Below the pieces are notes generated by a model. It was not told where the DNA came from. It saw nothing but the letters and a program-made list of their open reading frames with translations, and ran no database searches. Shown here in pieces: positions 10,973 through 22,744 of a DNA stretch of 64,000 nt. A program made the position numbers and the translations under genes. The stretch comes from Bursaphelenchus xylophilus. Its lineage: Eukaryota > Nematoda > Chromadorea > Rhabditida > Aphelenchoididae. The stretch spans positions 2,790,001 through 2,854,000 of the forward strand of contig CAJFCV020000003.1 in the NCBI GenBank assembly GCA_904066235.2, read 5' to 3'. Within the stretch, counting starts at the first letter, position 1; the number at the start of each line of letters is the position of its first letter.

Positions 10973-12952
10973 AAAAATTCTTTACAACAAACTGTCGTAC
11001 AGCAAAGCCTGTCTACAACAAACTTTTCGAAAGTTTTTCTGGCCAAAGATCCTTTTAAATACGGCAAAAAGCTCTAGCCATTTTTTTCTAATTTTCCGAG
11101 CTATCTTTACTTTGCAATGATTGTTTAATGAATTGGAAACGCCTGCAGCGCGAGATAAATTTTTTTGAGACCTGTATGCAGCCAAATTTTTGAATTTTTG
11201 TAACGGAGAATCTTTTAAACATCTATTGTTGGGCCTATGAGGACTTTGGTTCCATTATATAAAGGAAAGGTATAGCCATACCGTATTTCACCGTGAACGC
11301 AATGTCCATGCGAATTAACAAGCCTCCATTTATCAATTTCTTCTGTAAAGCTAAAAGTGTTTTTTTGTTGTTGTATACCTCATATTTTTCCCTCAACCCC
11401 CTATCAACTTTTATTATGGCCGCTCCGTGGCCATCTGCACCTCCTTCTCATATTATTCAAATTTTTCACACATTTTCGTATAATTTGATAGGAGTCGAGG
11501 TCATTTCAACGGCCTTATGCGGACCGATATGCCTGGCCACAAATAGGGCCCTCGAGAGTTTTTCAAGTGGGCCCACCATTCGCGCACCGCTCAAATCGAA
11601 TTGTTGACGGGGATATTGGGTGGCATGGGTAAAAAAGTGTTTTGGGAAAGGTCATTCTAAAGGATATGCTAATTTCCCCGTCCATTGGGACCATCGGGAC
11701 CCCCGAAATCAGCGTCCATTTCGCAGAATTTTAATTCGAATCCCCTGTAATGATTTTTGCCCTATTGGTTAACAGTCGTATGTACAGCAAAAGTTCTGGT
11801 CATCTCCATAAATTCCACTAAAAATCAATCAGGTTTAATTTATTTTCCGTCCGGAACTCTTGCTGATCCTCCATTACGTTTTATTTGTTTTAACAAGTTT
11901 TTTCTCTGCTCAACGTTATATCATAAACTTCATTGAGATTTATTGCGAATGCCCTGGGTGCTTCGGCTCTTTGACCACTCTGTTGTTCTTATCAATGCCT
12001 TTATTATGTATATCACATATTATCAACTTACCATTCATATTACTCAATATTAATGTCATCTACAAGATCTTACTTGTACCATTCTAAAAATAGAAAATTT
12101 GTATAGCAAAAAGAAGCATTTTGTTGACCCTTCTGATTATCCTAATTATAAGCACATTTGGAGTGCATTATCGTGTATGTCTTTGCGCTGGCCAGTTCGT
12201 TTTTTTGCGTGCCGCTTTTTTCGCTTCCTTCGAAATCTGATATCAGATCTTGCAGGAGGATTAACCCGAACAACAAGTGCAAAAAAAGAAAGAAGAGGAC
12301 AAGAAAAGTCGAGGTTTTTACAGGGGAAGTACTTGAAGTAAGACGCTCGGATTTTGAAAAAACTTGGCGGTCGCGCTTTGCAGAAACGACCGGGATTTTT
12401 AGATCAAAAGGCGGAAAATTACGCAGTTTTTTTACGAGCTTTAACATGAAAATTTGAATTCCTATTTCTACCGTAATGTTGTGATGATTTTATTGTGCTT
12501 TGAACTTTGCTGACTTACCTGGTTTTTAAACTGGCGATGCCACTGGAGCCGGGTTTTACAACTACTATCATTTCCCACGCCAACACCCCTATATTTGCCG
12601 ATTACCCCATTCCGAAACCTTTTTTTTGCGCACTGGGTGTCCTCCCGCTAATGTTATCAACCTCAATAAAACCTCGGCGTCCTTTAAACTGATTGAATCA
12701 CTGCGGCTTATCTGATCCGACTTCTCACCCAATGTTTTGTTTCAGCGAGTTTAATGTTTGGACCAGTCAGTTTTTTTTGGGAATTCTCTTTGCCACCGAA
12801 TCCGCCCCGAAATTTGGGATTCGGCTGCCGTCTGCGGCTTTACGACGCACTTCTGTTGTACCAAAGTTTGCGGATTTGGGAATGGGATTCGATTATTTTC
12901 ATATCAATTGGGATTTTGTAATATTTGGTATCCTTTATTGATATTTATAGGA
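10973..12952. other. Intergenic, GC-richer non-coding patches
   Basis: Patches at 11410-11620 and 12140-12300 are richer in GC than their surroundings but carry no recognisable protein. About 12320-12485 is a truncated PIF/Harbinger-like MITE: its left end CAGGGGAAGTACTTGAAGTA and the AAACGACCGGGATTTTTAGA block are present, the right end is lost. Confidence 0.5.
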
Positions 12953-13084
12953 ATGAGAGACAGAGAAGAAATGATCTCTCACTTCCCGGCGGAACCCAGA
13001 CTAAAGTACATGTTTAAAAGTTGTAAAGAGCGACTCATTTCCCTGTCTAGGGTCTGGCGAATGGACAACGATAATACTAAGTGA
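12953..13084 (+). CDS. Candidate small protein or first exon, unidentified
   Basis: ATG at 12953 follows directly on an acceptor-like GATATTTATAG, the arrangement seen at syg-1 and pfas-1 and expected for trans-splicing. The frame runs 43 codons (MRDREEMISHFPAEPRL...SRVWRMDNDNTK) to TGA. A second exon-like block follows at 13147-13282 behind TTTTGTCTAG, open to a TGA and containing MRLTYIEILPFTTRIKN, but I could not join the two in phase with a good donor. No family resemblance. It may be a genuine fast-evolving gene, a decayed one, or chance. Confidence 0.25.
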   Translation: MRDREEMISHFPAEPRLKYMFKSCKERLISLSRVWRMDNDNTK

Positions 13085-16000
13085 CTTGTGATCTTTACAA
13101 GCCGTGATGACTATGCTTGATTACTGTGATTAACGTTGTGTTTTGTCTAGTGTGCCATGCGGCTCACATATATCGAAATTCTTCCCTTCACCACCCGCAT
13201 CAAAAATGTGGTGACCAACCTTGCAAATCAGCTGTGCAATCATTGCAACTCCCTTTTTAACCCCATCGCTTCCAAAAAATGACCCTCCACAATTTAATCA
13301 ACATCAAATAAGCCTAATATTCTCCGCTGTTTTTGCAAGTTGTCGTGCCGGATAGCATTAGCCACTTTCATAACAGGGTAACTCGACTTGAAAATTGGAT
13401 TACTTCCCAGAAAAGGGGAGGATTCAAATCCAATTCCGATACGTTTTTGTCAAGAGTATTTTCGCTTTCTTCGCGCGAGAAATTTTTGAAAATTTGCGAG
13501 CGGGCATTTATGGAAATTTGCATAAATTATTGGCCGCCGAATGCGGCGGAATTGAAGGCGTGTTTGGAGAGGGAAATTTAAATATTAACATAAGCATCCA
13601 CTAAATATTCTGATGTGCTTTGCATGGTGCGCGTTGACTGTTCCGTCTCCATGTCCGAACATCCACTCCTCTTTACCGCCATAATTGGCCGATTTAGATG
13701 ACCGCTCGGAAATTCGGAAAGGAGTCGGACTCGATTAGCGACCGGCCCTCAGTCTCTTTATAACGAGCAGTTAATAGCGCAAGACTTTTGGCACCGCGCG
13801 GCCCCTATGGAATTATATTTCCATCAAAAATTTTGGAGTGCGGAAAAAGAGATTGAAGGCTGCGGCCGATATTAATCTTCGCTTTGAGGTGGGTTGTTAA
13901 GTATGAGGGCGGATTATTCGCTAATTTTAATCGGTTTGCAACGAATTTAACGTATCTTGACGAAGATTTTTGCAAGAGGGAAATAGGGGAGGAGGTCGGA
14001 TTAGAAAGTTGGCAATTGTAAGAAGGTTGATGACATTCTTGAGCCTGCATAAAAAGCCTAATGCAAGCTGTAGATGCTATCAAAGATAATATACACTACT
14101 ACTTACTGTACAACGATTGCCAAGAGCATGGTTTTTTGTATAACAGAATAGCTTAGACTTTGTAATGGTTGCATAGTAAAGTAACGTAAAATTACTTGCT
14201 TCATGTCGAATAATTTGCCGTTTTATGAGAATATCGTCCCATTATTCTCATCAAAGCCCAGGTTATACGTGATTGCAGCGCTTATGACGAAGCGTACTTC
14301 ACTTTCTACCAAATTTTAGCTCCCTTATATCCCCTAATATCACGATTTTTAATTTCCCTACCCAATTTGAAATTCGGACTATGTTTCGAACCTCTTGAAC
14401 ATCCCCAATTCCCCATCCTTCAACATTTCCGTTCGGCTTTAATGAGCCAATCGAATCCGCACATTTTCGCGCTCCAACTCGATTACCAAGTCCTTAGGCG
14501 GTTGCGCCAGACAAAAAAGTTAAATTTTAACTCAAAATACTTAATTTTTTCGATGCTTTCTGATTCCCCAAACCTTTTCTTTTACGATTCTTTGGGGACT
14601 TTGCTTCCACTTACGGAAAATCATCGTTATAAAGAAAACTCCGTTTTTTATGTTTTCGGATGCGTTTTTACGGCCTCCGGCGTTGCGGTTTCAATGTTTA
14701 AAGGAGCCTATGGTTAAGAAATTAAATAATAAAATCTTAAACACTGCTGCTGAACCTTGATTAGTCTTAAATCGAATTTCATTGTCTTTTTACGAGATTT
14801 TTTAGGCATTTTTTGACTTTTCATTGAGATTGTAGTAAAATAGTCGTAAAAGTGGAGATTTTGAAGAGAGATTAGGTTGGAAGTTTTATGGTTTTCAAAA
14901 AGCAAACGTGCTTTTGACCATCTTCGAGGGGTTTTTGTAAATTTTTGATATCAAAATGGCAAGTACAATATAATTTTTTTGCACAAAATTGTAAATTTTT
15001 TTTGTATTTCTCTAATTGTAGCTGATTTAAAGGGCTATTTAGGTCCTACAAGTAGTAAACCACTTTCAAAAAAGCATTCGCCACATGCCTGTTGCGTATT
15101 TTACCAAGCCCAACCTGTCATTAAAAATTTTATAAAATCAATCCGCCGGCCAAATTAATCGCTTTTTCCTCACTCTCAAGGTATTGCCGAAACCTTTCGC
15201 ACATTTTGCCCTCCGGCCACAAATCAGCCCCGATCTTTCTGCGGGGATTTTCGGTTCTTCTGTTTACGAGGTCAGCACTTTTGGGGCAACTGTTCCTCTG
15301 CCCTTAGCTTTAGAACAACACTGGCGCTCTTTCCCGCTGATTTTCACTGCTATTTGATGTCCATTTCGCTTTTCGAATTTTTTGTTTGTAATGTTTTTTT
15401 TTGCACTGTGCAAAATTTTAGAAAATTTTTATGCACCGTGCGAAAAATCGTATTGCACGGTGCGAAATTTTAGAAATTTTTTTTGCACCGTGCAAAAATT
15501 AAAAAAAATTTTTTTTGATTTCCAAATATGAAAAACTCTGAAAATCTTTTGCGAATGCACTTTTATCCCCCTACAAAACGTTCTACTCCAAAAAAATGCA
15601 TATTAATATTAAAGTCTCCCCAATTTTTTCGATTTTTACAAAAAGTTCTGTCCACTTTCTCTCTCAAAAAAATTTTCTCATAAAAAATGGAAAAATATTT
15701 TCCAACGGCCACTCTTATATCCGATATGCACCTATAACATTTTATTTGCATCGTTTTTTCGGTGGTTGAGAGAGAGCCGAAAGTTATTACTCTTGAGGGT
15801 TTTATTACTTGTTACTCGTCTTGAAAAAGTTGGGGTTGGCACGCAAAATACCGGTTTCAGGGAGAATTTTTAGGATTTTTGGGGAATTTGGGTTACTGTA
15901 ATTTCGAAAAATTAAGTTTGAGATTTTGCATTTTTTGATGAAAATTGAAAAAAATATGCCAAGATATGAGAAATAGAGGCAGAATACATCTTTTTGACTA

Positions 16001-17520
16001 TTCATTTTTGTTTATACACCGTTTTTTCCATATTTTTAACCTTATTTTAGCCTTTGCTGACATTACACTTGATCAAACCGCCCTTTTTCCCATCCTTTTG
16101 AGGTCCAAATCAGATTACCCGTTCAATCTGCGCTAATCCCAAACTGACGAGTCATGACAAATTTTTTGGAGGACAAAAAGGCGCCGAAAAGTCGGAAGAA
16201 TCGGGACGGGCTGAGATTAATTATCCGAAAGGATTATCGCGCAATATTCGTTCCGCTAATTATCCCAAGCCACATCTAGTATCTTTTTTATTGCTCGTTC
16301 TAGTGCGTATTTTGTAAACATTACCATTTCCTCTCCTTATTAGGCCAAAATTGCACTCCGTGTTAGAGTTGACTCAATTGGGCAACAGTTGTCCCGATTT
16401 TTTTTCTTTTTGTTTCTCGGTCAAAGGAATAGCTTGTTTTATGAAGTGGTCCAAGGAAATCGCCGGAAGAATAGTTTGGATTTATATTACTGCCTGAGAG
16501 CATGGCCAGATGCCTCCAAGTTAGTTTTTCGGCGGGTTTTACAACTTTAAACTGCCTTTTCTTGATCTTGTTCATGATATTTTATGATCCCAGCGGGGGT
16601 TATGCTGAGTTTTGTTGGAAAAAGTCTGCTCTGTTTCGAGAAGCAGATCTGTTTTAAAAATTTGCTCGTTTTTTGCGTGTTTTCGACATTTTTTATATTG
16701 CACTTGACATCTGATATAAATTTATTAATTTTGTTGCATTTTCAGGTACTTTCCCGACAAAATCAACATAAATTAGTTGGACAACCAGTTTTTCATGCTA
16801 TTGGCGTTGGTTTCTTCTATTCATTTGGTCAGATTTCCTCTTTTTTATATTGTTTTAGGTATCTGTTCCATCTGACATTTTTCATGTCTGCGGGCCGTTG
16901 TAAAGTGCTGATCGCTGTTGCGCAATGCTGTAATAAGATTAGCGGAGGCGTTTTATGGGGCCATAGCAGAATTTGCGGTGTAAGATTTGCATATTTTCTC
17001 TCGATCTGTGAGTTATGGGATAATTGATGGGTATCGAGCTAAATTCGAGGGTTCTGAAGGTTGAAGTCGTGATTTGGAGCTGCGTTTTGTATGAATTTTG
17101 TTAAAAAATGAATGTATTTCCTGTCAGAGATAATTTCATTGATGCCTGACAACTTTTTCCACCAAAATTTGTGGACTAAAATAATATATTTTTTTGCTAT
17201 AATCTCAAAATCAGCGGTCCCATTAAATTTTTTTTAATCTAGACAGTAATTACACCTTCTTACTGCCAACTTTTTTGTTTGTTTACCCAGCTCCATAAAC
17301 AAAATGGCCTCCAAAAAGTTCTTTTTTTTTTGACAGATCCTTCCATAAAAATGATCTGTCCGGAAATCCCGTCCCCGCATCTCAACCTTGCCTTGGCTTT
17401 CCCCGGCTCGCGACCCGTAGTAAAACACCCTCTTCCGGACATTCATATTATCCTTGGAAACAAAAGAGGAGAGGGGCTACTCGCGGAGGGGAAGAAGTTG
17501 CTTTTATGGCTATGTCAATA
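13085..17520. other. Intergenic, no gene recognised
   Basis: Open frames at 13333-13581, 14367-14717 and 16584-17027 begin at non-ATG codons or lack splice context and match no family. At 15396-15500 there is a second cluster of the GCACNGTGC palindrome (four copies). The words CCTAGTACAATATAA and CGTATTTTAC occur near 14961 and at 15095. GC-richer islands (13640-13990, 15130-15340) could be distal regulatory DNA for syg-1; that is inference. Confidence 0.45.
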
Positions 17521-19745
17521 TAGGGGTGGTGCGATTTAAAAATTTTCGTCTTGACTGGAAAAAACCCCCGATTTCTTGGCTGTAAGGCCTCCAGCCAAGA
17601 ATTTGATATTCTTGGCTGAAATTCAGGCAGAAATTTTTGCCCAAAATTTGGTCAAGAAATCAGTTTTTTTGACTAAATTTTAGTCGATTTTTTTTTGGCT
17701 GAACCAAAAAATTTTGGCTGAAATTCAGCCAGAAATCTCAGAGTTCTTGGCTGAACTTTCAGCCAAGCCTTTTTTGGCTCAGCCAAACAAATTTGGCTGA
17801 AATTCAGCCAGAATTTGTTTGTCTGAATCTCAGCCAGGGTTTTTTGGTTGCGCAAAAATATTTTGACTCAAATTCAGCCAGAAATCTTCGATTTCTTGGC
17901 TGGATTTTGGATAAAACTTCTGAATTTCAAACAAAACAAGATGCCCTAAAAATGAGATTCGTATGTATTCCGGAAAAAATTGCAACTGTCGTTAGTGTGG
18001 CTTCATACCCGTTCATCCAAATGTTGATACGCCGGTTGTCAGTTGTAGACAGCAAGCTGGACTATTTTTCTTGCTGTTGAAGAAGGTCGGGTCGTTGGAT
18101 TTTGAAGGGACGGGTCCAATCAGAAGTTGTTTGCAGCGCACGACTCAAAAGGGAGCTGTATTACATCAGGTTCGTAGATTACGTGCTCTAATTTAGGCAT
18201 AAACAATGTTTCCCGGTGACAGGTAAGCTATTTTCACTTCTTTTTTAGGTAAAATTCGACAGAAAATAGAAGGCCCGAGAGAAATCGACTGAGTACCTCT
18301 AGTTTACGATCTAAAAAATAGCTAACATAAAGATGTTCCAATTTTTACCCGTTTTTTCACTTGTCCCGAGCGAAAAAAAGGCAAAAACCATCATTTTTGG
18401 CCTTGGATAACATACTTTTACCTAAAAGGAAAGAAAAGCATAAACAACTTACAAATTGAACGCGGGTAACGTGGACAGGTCGGCGAAAAAATGACTGGTC
18501 GAATAACAACGCAACACTTCCTGTCAAAAACGTAGAAATTTCTCGAATCGCCAGAATACGAAACATGCAAAAAAAAACGAAAACTTCCGGCCGAAAATGT
18601 GAATTTTTTCGCGAAGGGATCAAACAATCAGGAACGAAAATGCACGATGTCGTGCTCCTTTCTTGTTCTTATTGCTTGGACACTTGAATTTCCACGCGTT
18701 TTCGGCTAACTTTTTTAGTTTTTTTTTTGTTTTTAATTTCTCCGTATTTTAGATGTTACCTGTCAAATAATCCGGCTATAGGCAGGTAAAGCTCAAAAAT
18801 ACCTTTGGAGACCTGTGGAACAACGAAATGGAACTTTCCTTGTCCCGTTCACCATTGGAACTCCAATTTCTCACCCAGAAAGGTCACGTCCAAGAAGAAA
18901 ACAAATTGTGAGTACTATTTGTTTGATTTTTGAGGTTTTAGCTAAATGACCCGTTCGAGGAGACAAATTTCGTGCTGCATGAGCTTTCTGATCAATTCCT
19001 GATGTCAAAAGGGAGCGTATTAGGTAACTTTGCCGTTTCAAAATGTTTTACTTGCCATGTGCAATATAACTTTTGGTCGAAAAACCTTCTCCAAGTCCAC
19101 ATTTCCGTTGAAACCAACAAGGAATCAAGCCCTAAGCACAGACACGTATAGTTTCCTCACGATTTTTGGCAGACGGCGCTTGACTATACCTTGTTTTAGA
19201 CTGTTTCGGCTAAAACAAGATCTATATCGTTTGCCAAGTTTTAAGGCCATAATCAATTTTTTTATTATTATGTGATAAATCTTGATCTTTCGCTGTTTTA
19301 TTAAATACCGTGAAACCGTGAAATTTACAACGCCAGTCAATATAAAAATTTTTTCACAGTCAAATATTTTGACTGAATGTCAGTCAGTTCTTTTTTGGCT
19401 GAGCCAAGAGATTTTGGCTGAACTTCAGACAGAAATCTTCGATTTCTTGGCTGAGTTGCCAGCCAATTTCTTTTTGACTGAACAGAAACATTTTGACTAC
19501 TGTTCAGACAGAAATCTTCGATTTCTTGTCTGAGTTTCAGGCAAGAATTTGCTGTCTGAAATTCAGACAACAATTTTTGATTTCTTGGCTGGTTTACAGT
19601 CAAAAATAAGCAAGCAGTCAAGAAACGAAATATTGCTGTCTGAATTTCAGCCAAGAATATCAAATTCTTGGCTGGAGGCCCTACAGCCAAGAAATCGGGG
19701 GTTTTTGCCAGTCAAGACGAAAAATTTTAAATCGCACCACCCCTA
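17521..19745. mobile_element. 2.2-kb element with long inverted ends and TTCTTGGCTGA repeats
   Basis: The left end TAGGGGTGGTGCGATTTAAA continues through TTCGTCTTGACTGG, ACCCCCGATTTCTTGGCTGT and GGCCTCCAGCCAAGAATTTG. The right end is its inverted copy over about 100 bp, ending CCACCCCTA. Inside each end are about 300 bp of repeats based on TTCTTGGCTGAAATTCAGCC in both orientations. Flanking 8-mers TGTCAATA and TATGGATA match at 5 of 8 positions, so an old hAT-type duplication is possible but unproven. The 1.4-kb core has no recognisable transposase; it holds exon-like blocks (see 18783-18903 and the findings). Confidence 0.75.
18783..18903 (+). pseudogene. Exon-like block inside the 2.2-kb element, unidentified
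   Basis: A segment bounded by an acceptor-like GGCTATAG and a good donor AAATT|GTGAGTAC is open in two frames. One reads AQKYLWRPVEQRNGTFLVPF, which would continue in phase into a second open block at about 18945-19021 (LNDPFEETNFVLHELSDQFL) that starts after GGTTTTAG and ends at a GTAACT donor. Base composition here is exon-like, unlike the flanking repeats. It could be part of a captured host gene or of an unknown element-encoded protein. I recognise neither. Confidence 0.25.
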
Positions 19746-21437
19746 TATGGATAATATATGGGATGTTTGCGGGAAAATTGGTGGAGATTTTTGTTGTGGG
19801 GTGGGTAAAATACGAGCTGGGTATTTTTGGCACGTCTAATTTGCTTTTTTGACCAAACATTTTTTAACGAGAAGGGGGTGGCCAAAAGTGGGCGGAGCCT
19901 AATCTAAATCAATGTCCGCTACCCGATTTTTTTTTGTCGGCAGAGGCGCAAAAAGACCAAAGAATATCTAACTAACCCGCTACAAAGCTTATTAAATAAT
20001 TGGTTCTGTATTTTTTGAGTTTTTTAAAAAAATTTTATATTGTAGTAGGCAAAAAAAAATTAAAAATTTCTCACTTAATTTAATGGAACTGGCTGAAGAT
20101 TCCTCTTAACCTTGTTTGTAGGGCTTATTAGATAATTTTGACCTTATTTCATACCGCTTTAAAAAAAATTTTTATTTTATATTGTAGTAGGCAAAAGAAG
20201 TAATTTTTTGCCCAACTTTGTTATTACCTTTGCCCCTCGCATTCCCACCACGTAGCATGTTGTTTTATGGTTTCGTATGCAAATTCCCACGGCTTGCCGG
20301 CCCAAACTATTTATTATTAAAGCCCTCGGGCGTATTTCTCCGCTCACCTGTGTCCATTCCCTAATGGCTTGCGTTTTCATCCGTTTTATGGACGAAAGTA
20401 ATGTCAGAAGTGACCGATGTGAAGTCAGCATGGAATCATATAGCGGTTTGTTCGGTCTGGAGTAGGTAATTTGCATAGGCGGGGGAGTTATGGGATGTTG
20501 AGGTAGAGAAGATGTTGAGGTGATGTATAAGGTAACATTTGACGAAATTTTGAGGGATTTGAGGTTTAGATGGTAGAAGGAGGCTTTCTATGCCTTGAAG
20601 GAGGTTTTAATGGGGTGTTGATTTGTTTTACATAACAAAAGTCGATTTCTGTTACATTGGTGTCATGTGTAATATAAACTTGATAAATTTGGAATCCAAA
20701 GGGTTATGCATTACACTGATTGGTGTCCTAAAGGAAGATTATTCTCTTTGCTACAGATTTAAACACATTTTTATTGTGACTCATAATTTTCTTTACGTAT
20801 TTTACCTTCTTTTTTTGGTCTCCCCGGATTTTTTTCCCTTTGAAAATATTAGTCTTACTATGGCTTAAAAAGTTGTGATTTAGCAGGATTTAGCATTTAC
20901 AAGTAAAGTTTGAGATTAATCTTCAATTTGACGCCCCAAAATTCACATCTTCACAAAAAGTTTCTCCGGTTTTTGCGCTAAAATACGAAAGTCTGGCATT
21001 TTCCACCGAAATGTTTACAGGACTCCCCTTTTTCCTCTTTCTTTCTTTCCGCAGAAATTTTGGAACCGCGACAATTTACCCTTGGCCCCCTCGGAACTTC
21101 CTCGCCCCATTTGGGACACCCAATATCCTGCGCGGTCGTGTAGAACAAGGTAGAAAGTCAGCGGGTGGGCAGGGATCATATTTTATGCAAATTTTACGCG
21201 CTTTTAAGCAGCAGAAGTCCCATTATGGGATTGGGGGACCTGTTGCGCAATTAAATTTCGAGTGTGGAGGTGAAGAGTTGGAAAAGTTTGGATGGGGTTT
21301 TGAAGGGGGGAGTTTGGATATTTTTTGGGATTTTTAAAATTTTGGAAATTTTTGAGTGTTGTTTGGGTATAAGACAGAAGATTATTGTAAAATACGGGAA
21401 ACTTGAAGCTTGTTCTGTAAAAAAATTATATAATGTA
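19746..21437. other. Intergenic, no gene recognised
   Basis: Two close copies of ATATTGTAGTAGGCAAAA (about 20039 and 20176) belong to the recurring CCTAGTACAATATAA word. CGTATTTTAC or its complement lies at 19805, 20796 and 21387. A GC-richer patch at 20220-20480 is non-coding as far as I can see. Confidence 0.45.
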
Positions 21438-21781
21438 GCAAATATTACGGCCTTATCGTGGGATGATCGGCGGGTCCGTCCACAATGGAGGATATCTTTT
21501 CTGAAGGAATTCTTGAAGAAATTCTCGATTTTTTTGGACTTCAAAATTTTTCGTATAAAATGTCGCCTTCGTAAATTTTTTTACAGGGAAAGTACTTCTA
21601 TGGGGTATGGAGTTACAGGTCGAGACATATATCAAAAAAATCGCAAAATTTTTCTGATTCAGAATTTGTAAAAATTGGCTGCCCAACTTTGGTTTGTAAG
21701 GGCGACTAGGGCGGCGGTTTTCGCCCTTACAAATTGTGGGCGGACCCGCCGATCATCCCACTATAAGGCCGTAATATTTGC
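21438..21781. mobile_element. Inverted-repeat MITE
   Basis: GCAAATATTACGGCCTTATC continuing GTGGGATGATCGGCGGGTCC GTCCACAA at the left faces its complement at 21733-21781 (GGGCGGACCCGCCGATCATC, CCACTATAAGGCCGTAATAT). Arms are about 48 bp with few mismatches; total about 344 bp. A second hairpin (TTTGTAAGGGCGA at 21693-21705 facing TCGCCCTTACAAA at 21721-21733) lies next to the right arm. No transposase. Confidence 0.75.
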
Positions 21782-22744
21782 CCGCCGACTTATGAAGTGT
21801 TTAAATTGACTTCTTCATTGGTCTTCATTAATTTTCGCGCAGAAAACAAAACATCCGGTTTAGTGGGCCCCCCACTTTCTGGATCCTAAATCAGACCCAT
21901 TTGTGGACAGTGTTTACAGAAGGCATTACACTTGTTTTCTGTTAATCCGAGGGGAAATATTGAACTTATTTTGGGGGATATTGGACATGGTGAAGATGAA
22001 GGTGGTTTGGTGGAAAAATATTGTTATTTTGTGGGGGAATTGTGGTTTTTGGAAGAGTTAAGGTTCGGTTGTGATACTAGAGGAAAAATTTTACCGATTT
22101 TTTGTTGGAAAAATGTAGAAATTGAAAGTTTTTTGAATTTTTTGCAGATTTTTGTCCCAAAAATGGCGAATTTCGAAAATTTAACCGAAAAACAATGTAA
22201 GCTTGCATTTTAATGCCTTTTTATGGTTTCCTCATCCTATTCAACACCTTATTTCATCATTTCCAACACCAGACTCTCCATTATTTCATAAACTATTACT
22301 CATTTTACACCACTCGACTGAAGTCCCTTCCAAAATGTAATTAGTCACATATTTAATCGCAAATCCAGTTGGGGCTTGACAAATTCGCGCCTAATCCCAT
22401 TTCTGGGCCCATTGTCGTCAGCCCCGGAGGGTGTGGGCCACGACTTTTGCCAACATTTTTTTGGCATGATTTGTAATCTTTGCGTGTCTTAATGTGTGGT
22501 CCTGGGATTCAACAATGCCTGTAGGAGGTGCTAAAAAGATGTCTAATGATAAGCACTCCTTTTTAAATGAGGTTTAAATGTGATCCTTTCGTATTTTACA
22601 ATTTTTTTTTATTGATTTTAGTGTAAAATTGGGATTTTTGGTCATTTTTTTTGGGTTTGAGATAAATCCAATTGCCGTGAAAAGCTGTGTAATGTTTTTT
22701 TTTTGACCTTGATATAGCATACAGCAGCGTATTTTACTTTCAGA
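21782..22744. other. syg-1 proximal upstream region
   Basis: Non-coding; contains CGTATTTTAC at 22590 and 22728 and a GC-richer block at 22380-22470 (TCGCGCCTAATCCCATTTCT). Likely holds the syg-1 promoter because it ends at the syg-1 trans-splice site. No TATA box or specific factor site can be assigned with confidence. Confidence 0.4.
22733..22743 (+). promoter_or_regulatory. Probable spliced-leader acceptor of syg-1
   Basis: TTTTACTTTCAG ends one base before the syg-1 ATG at 22745. An acceptor with no upstream exon directly before a start codon is the normal sign of trans-splicing in nematodes. It overlaps the end of a CGTATTTTAC word (22728-22737). Confidence 0.6.

Noticed and set aside
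16584..17027. 147-codon hydrophobic open frame
   Set aside because: Non-ATG context, T-rich low-complexity coding, no family resemblance and no splice support.
17521..19745. Autonomous DNA transposon
   Set aside because: No transposase-like frame or catalytic motif is visible in the 1.4-kb core; treated as non-autonomous.
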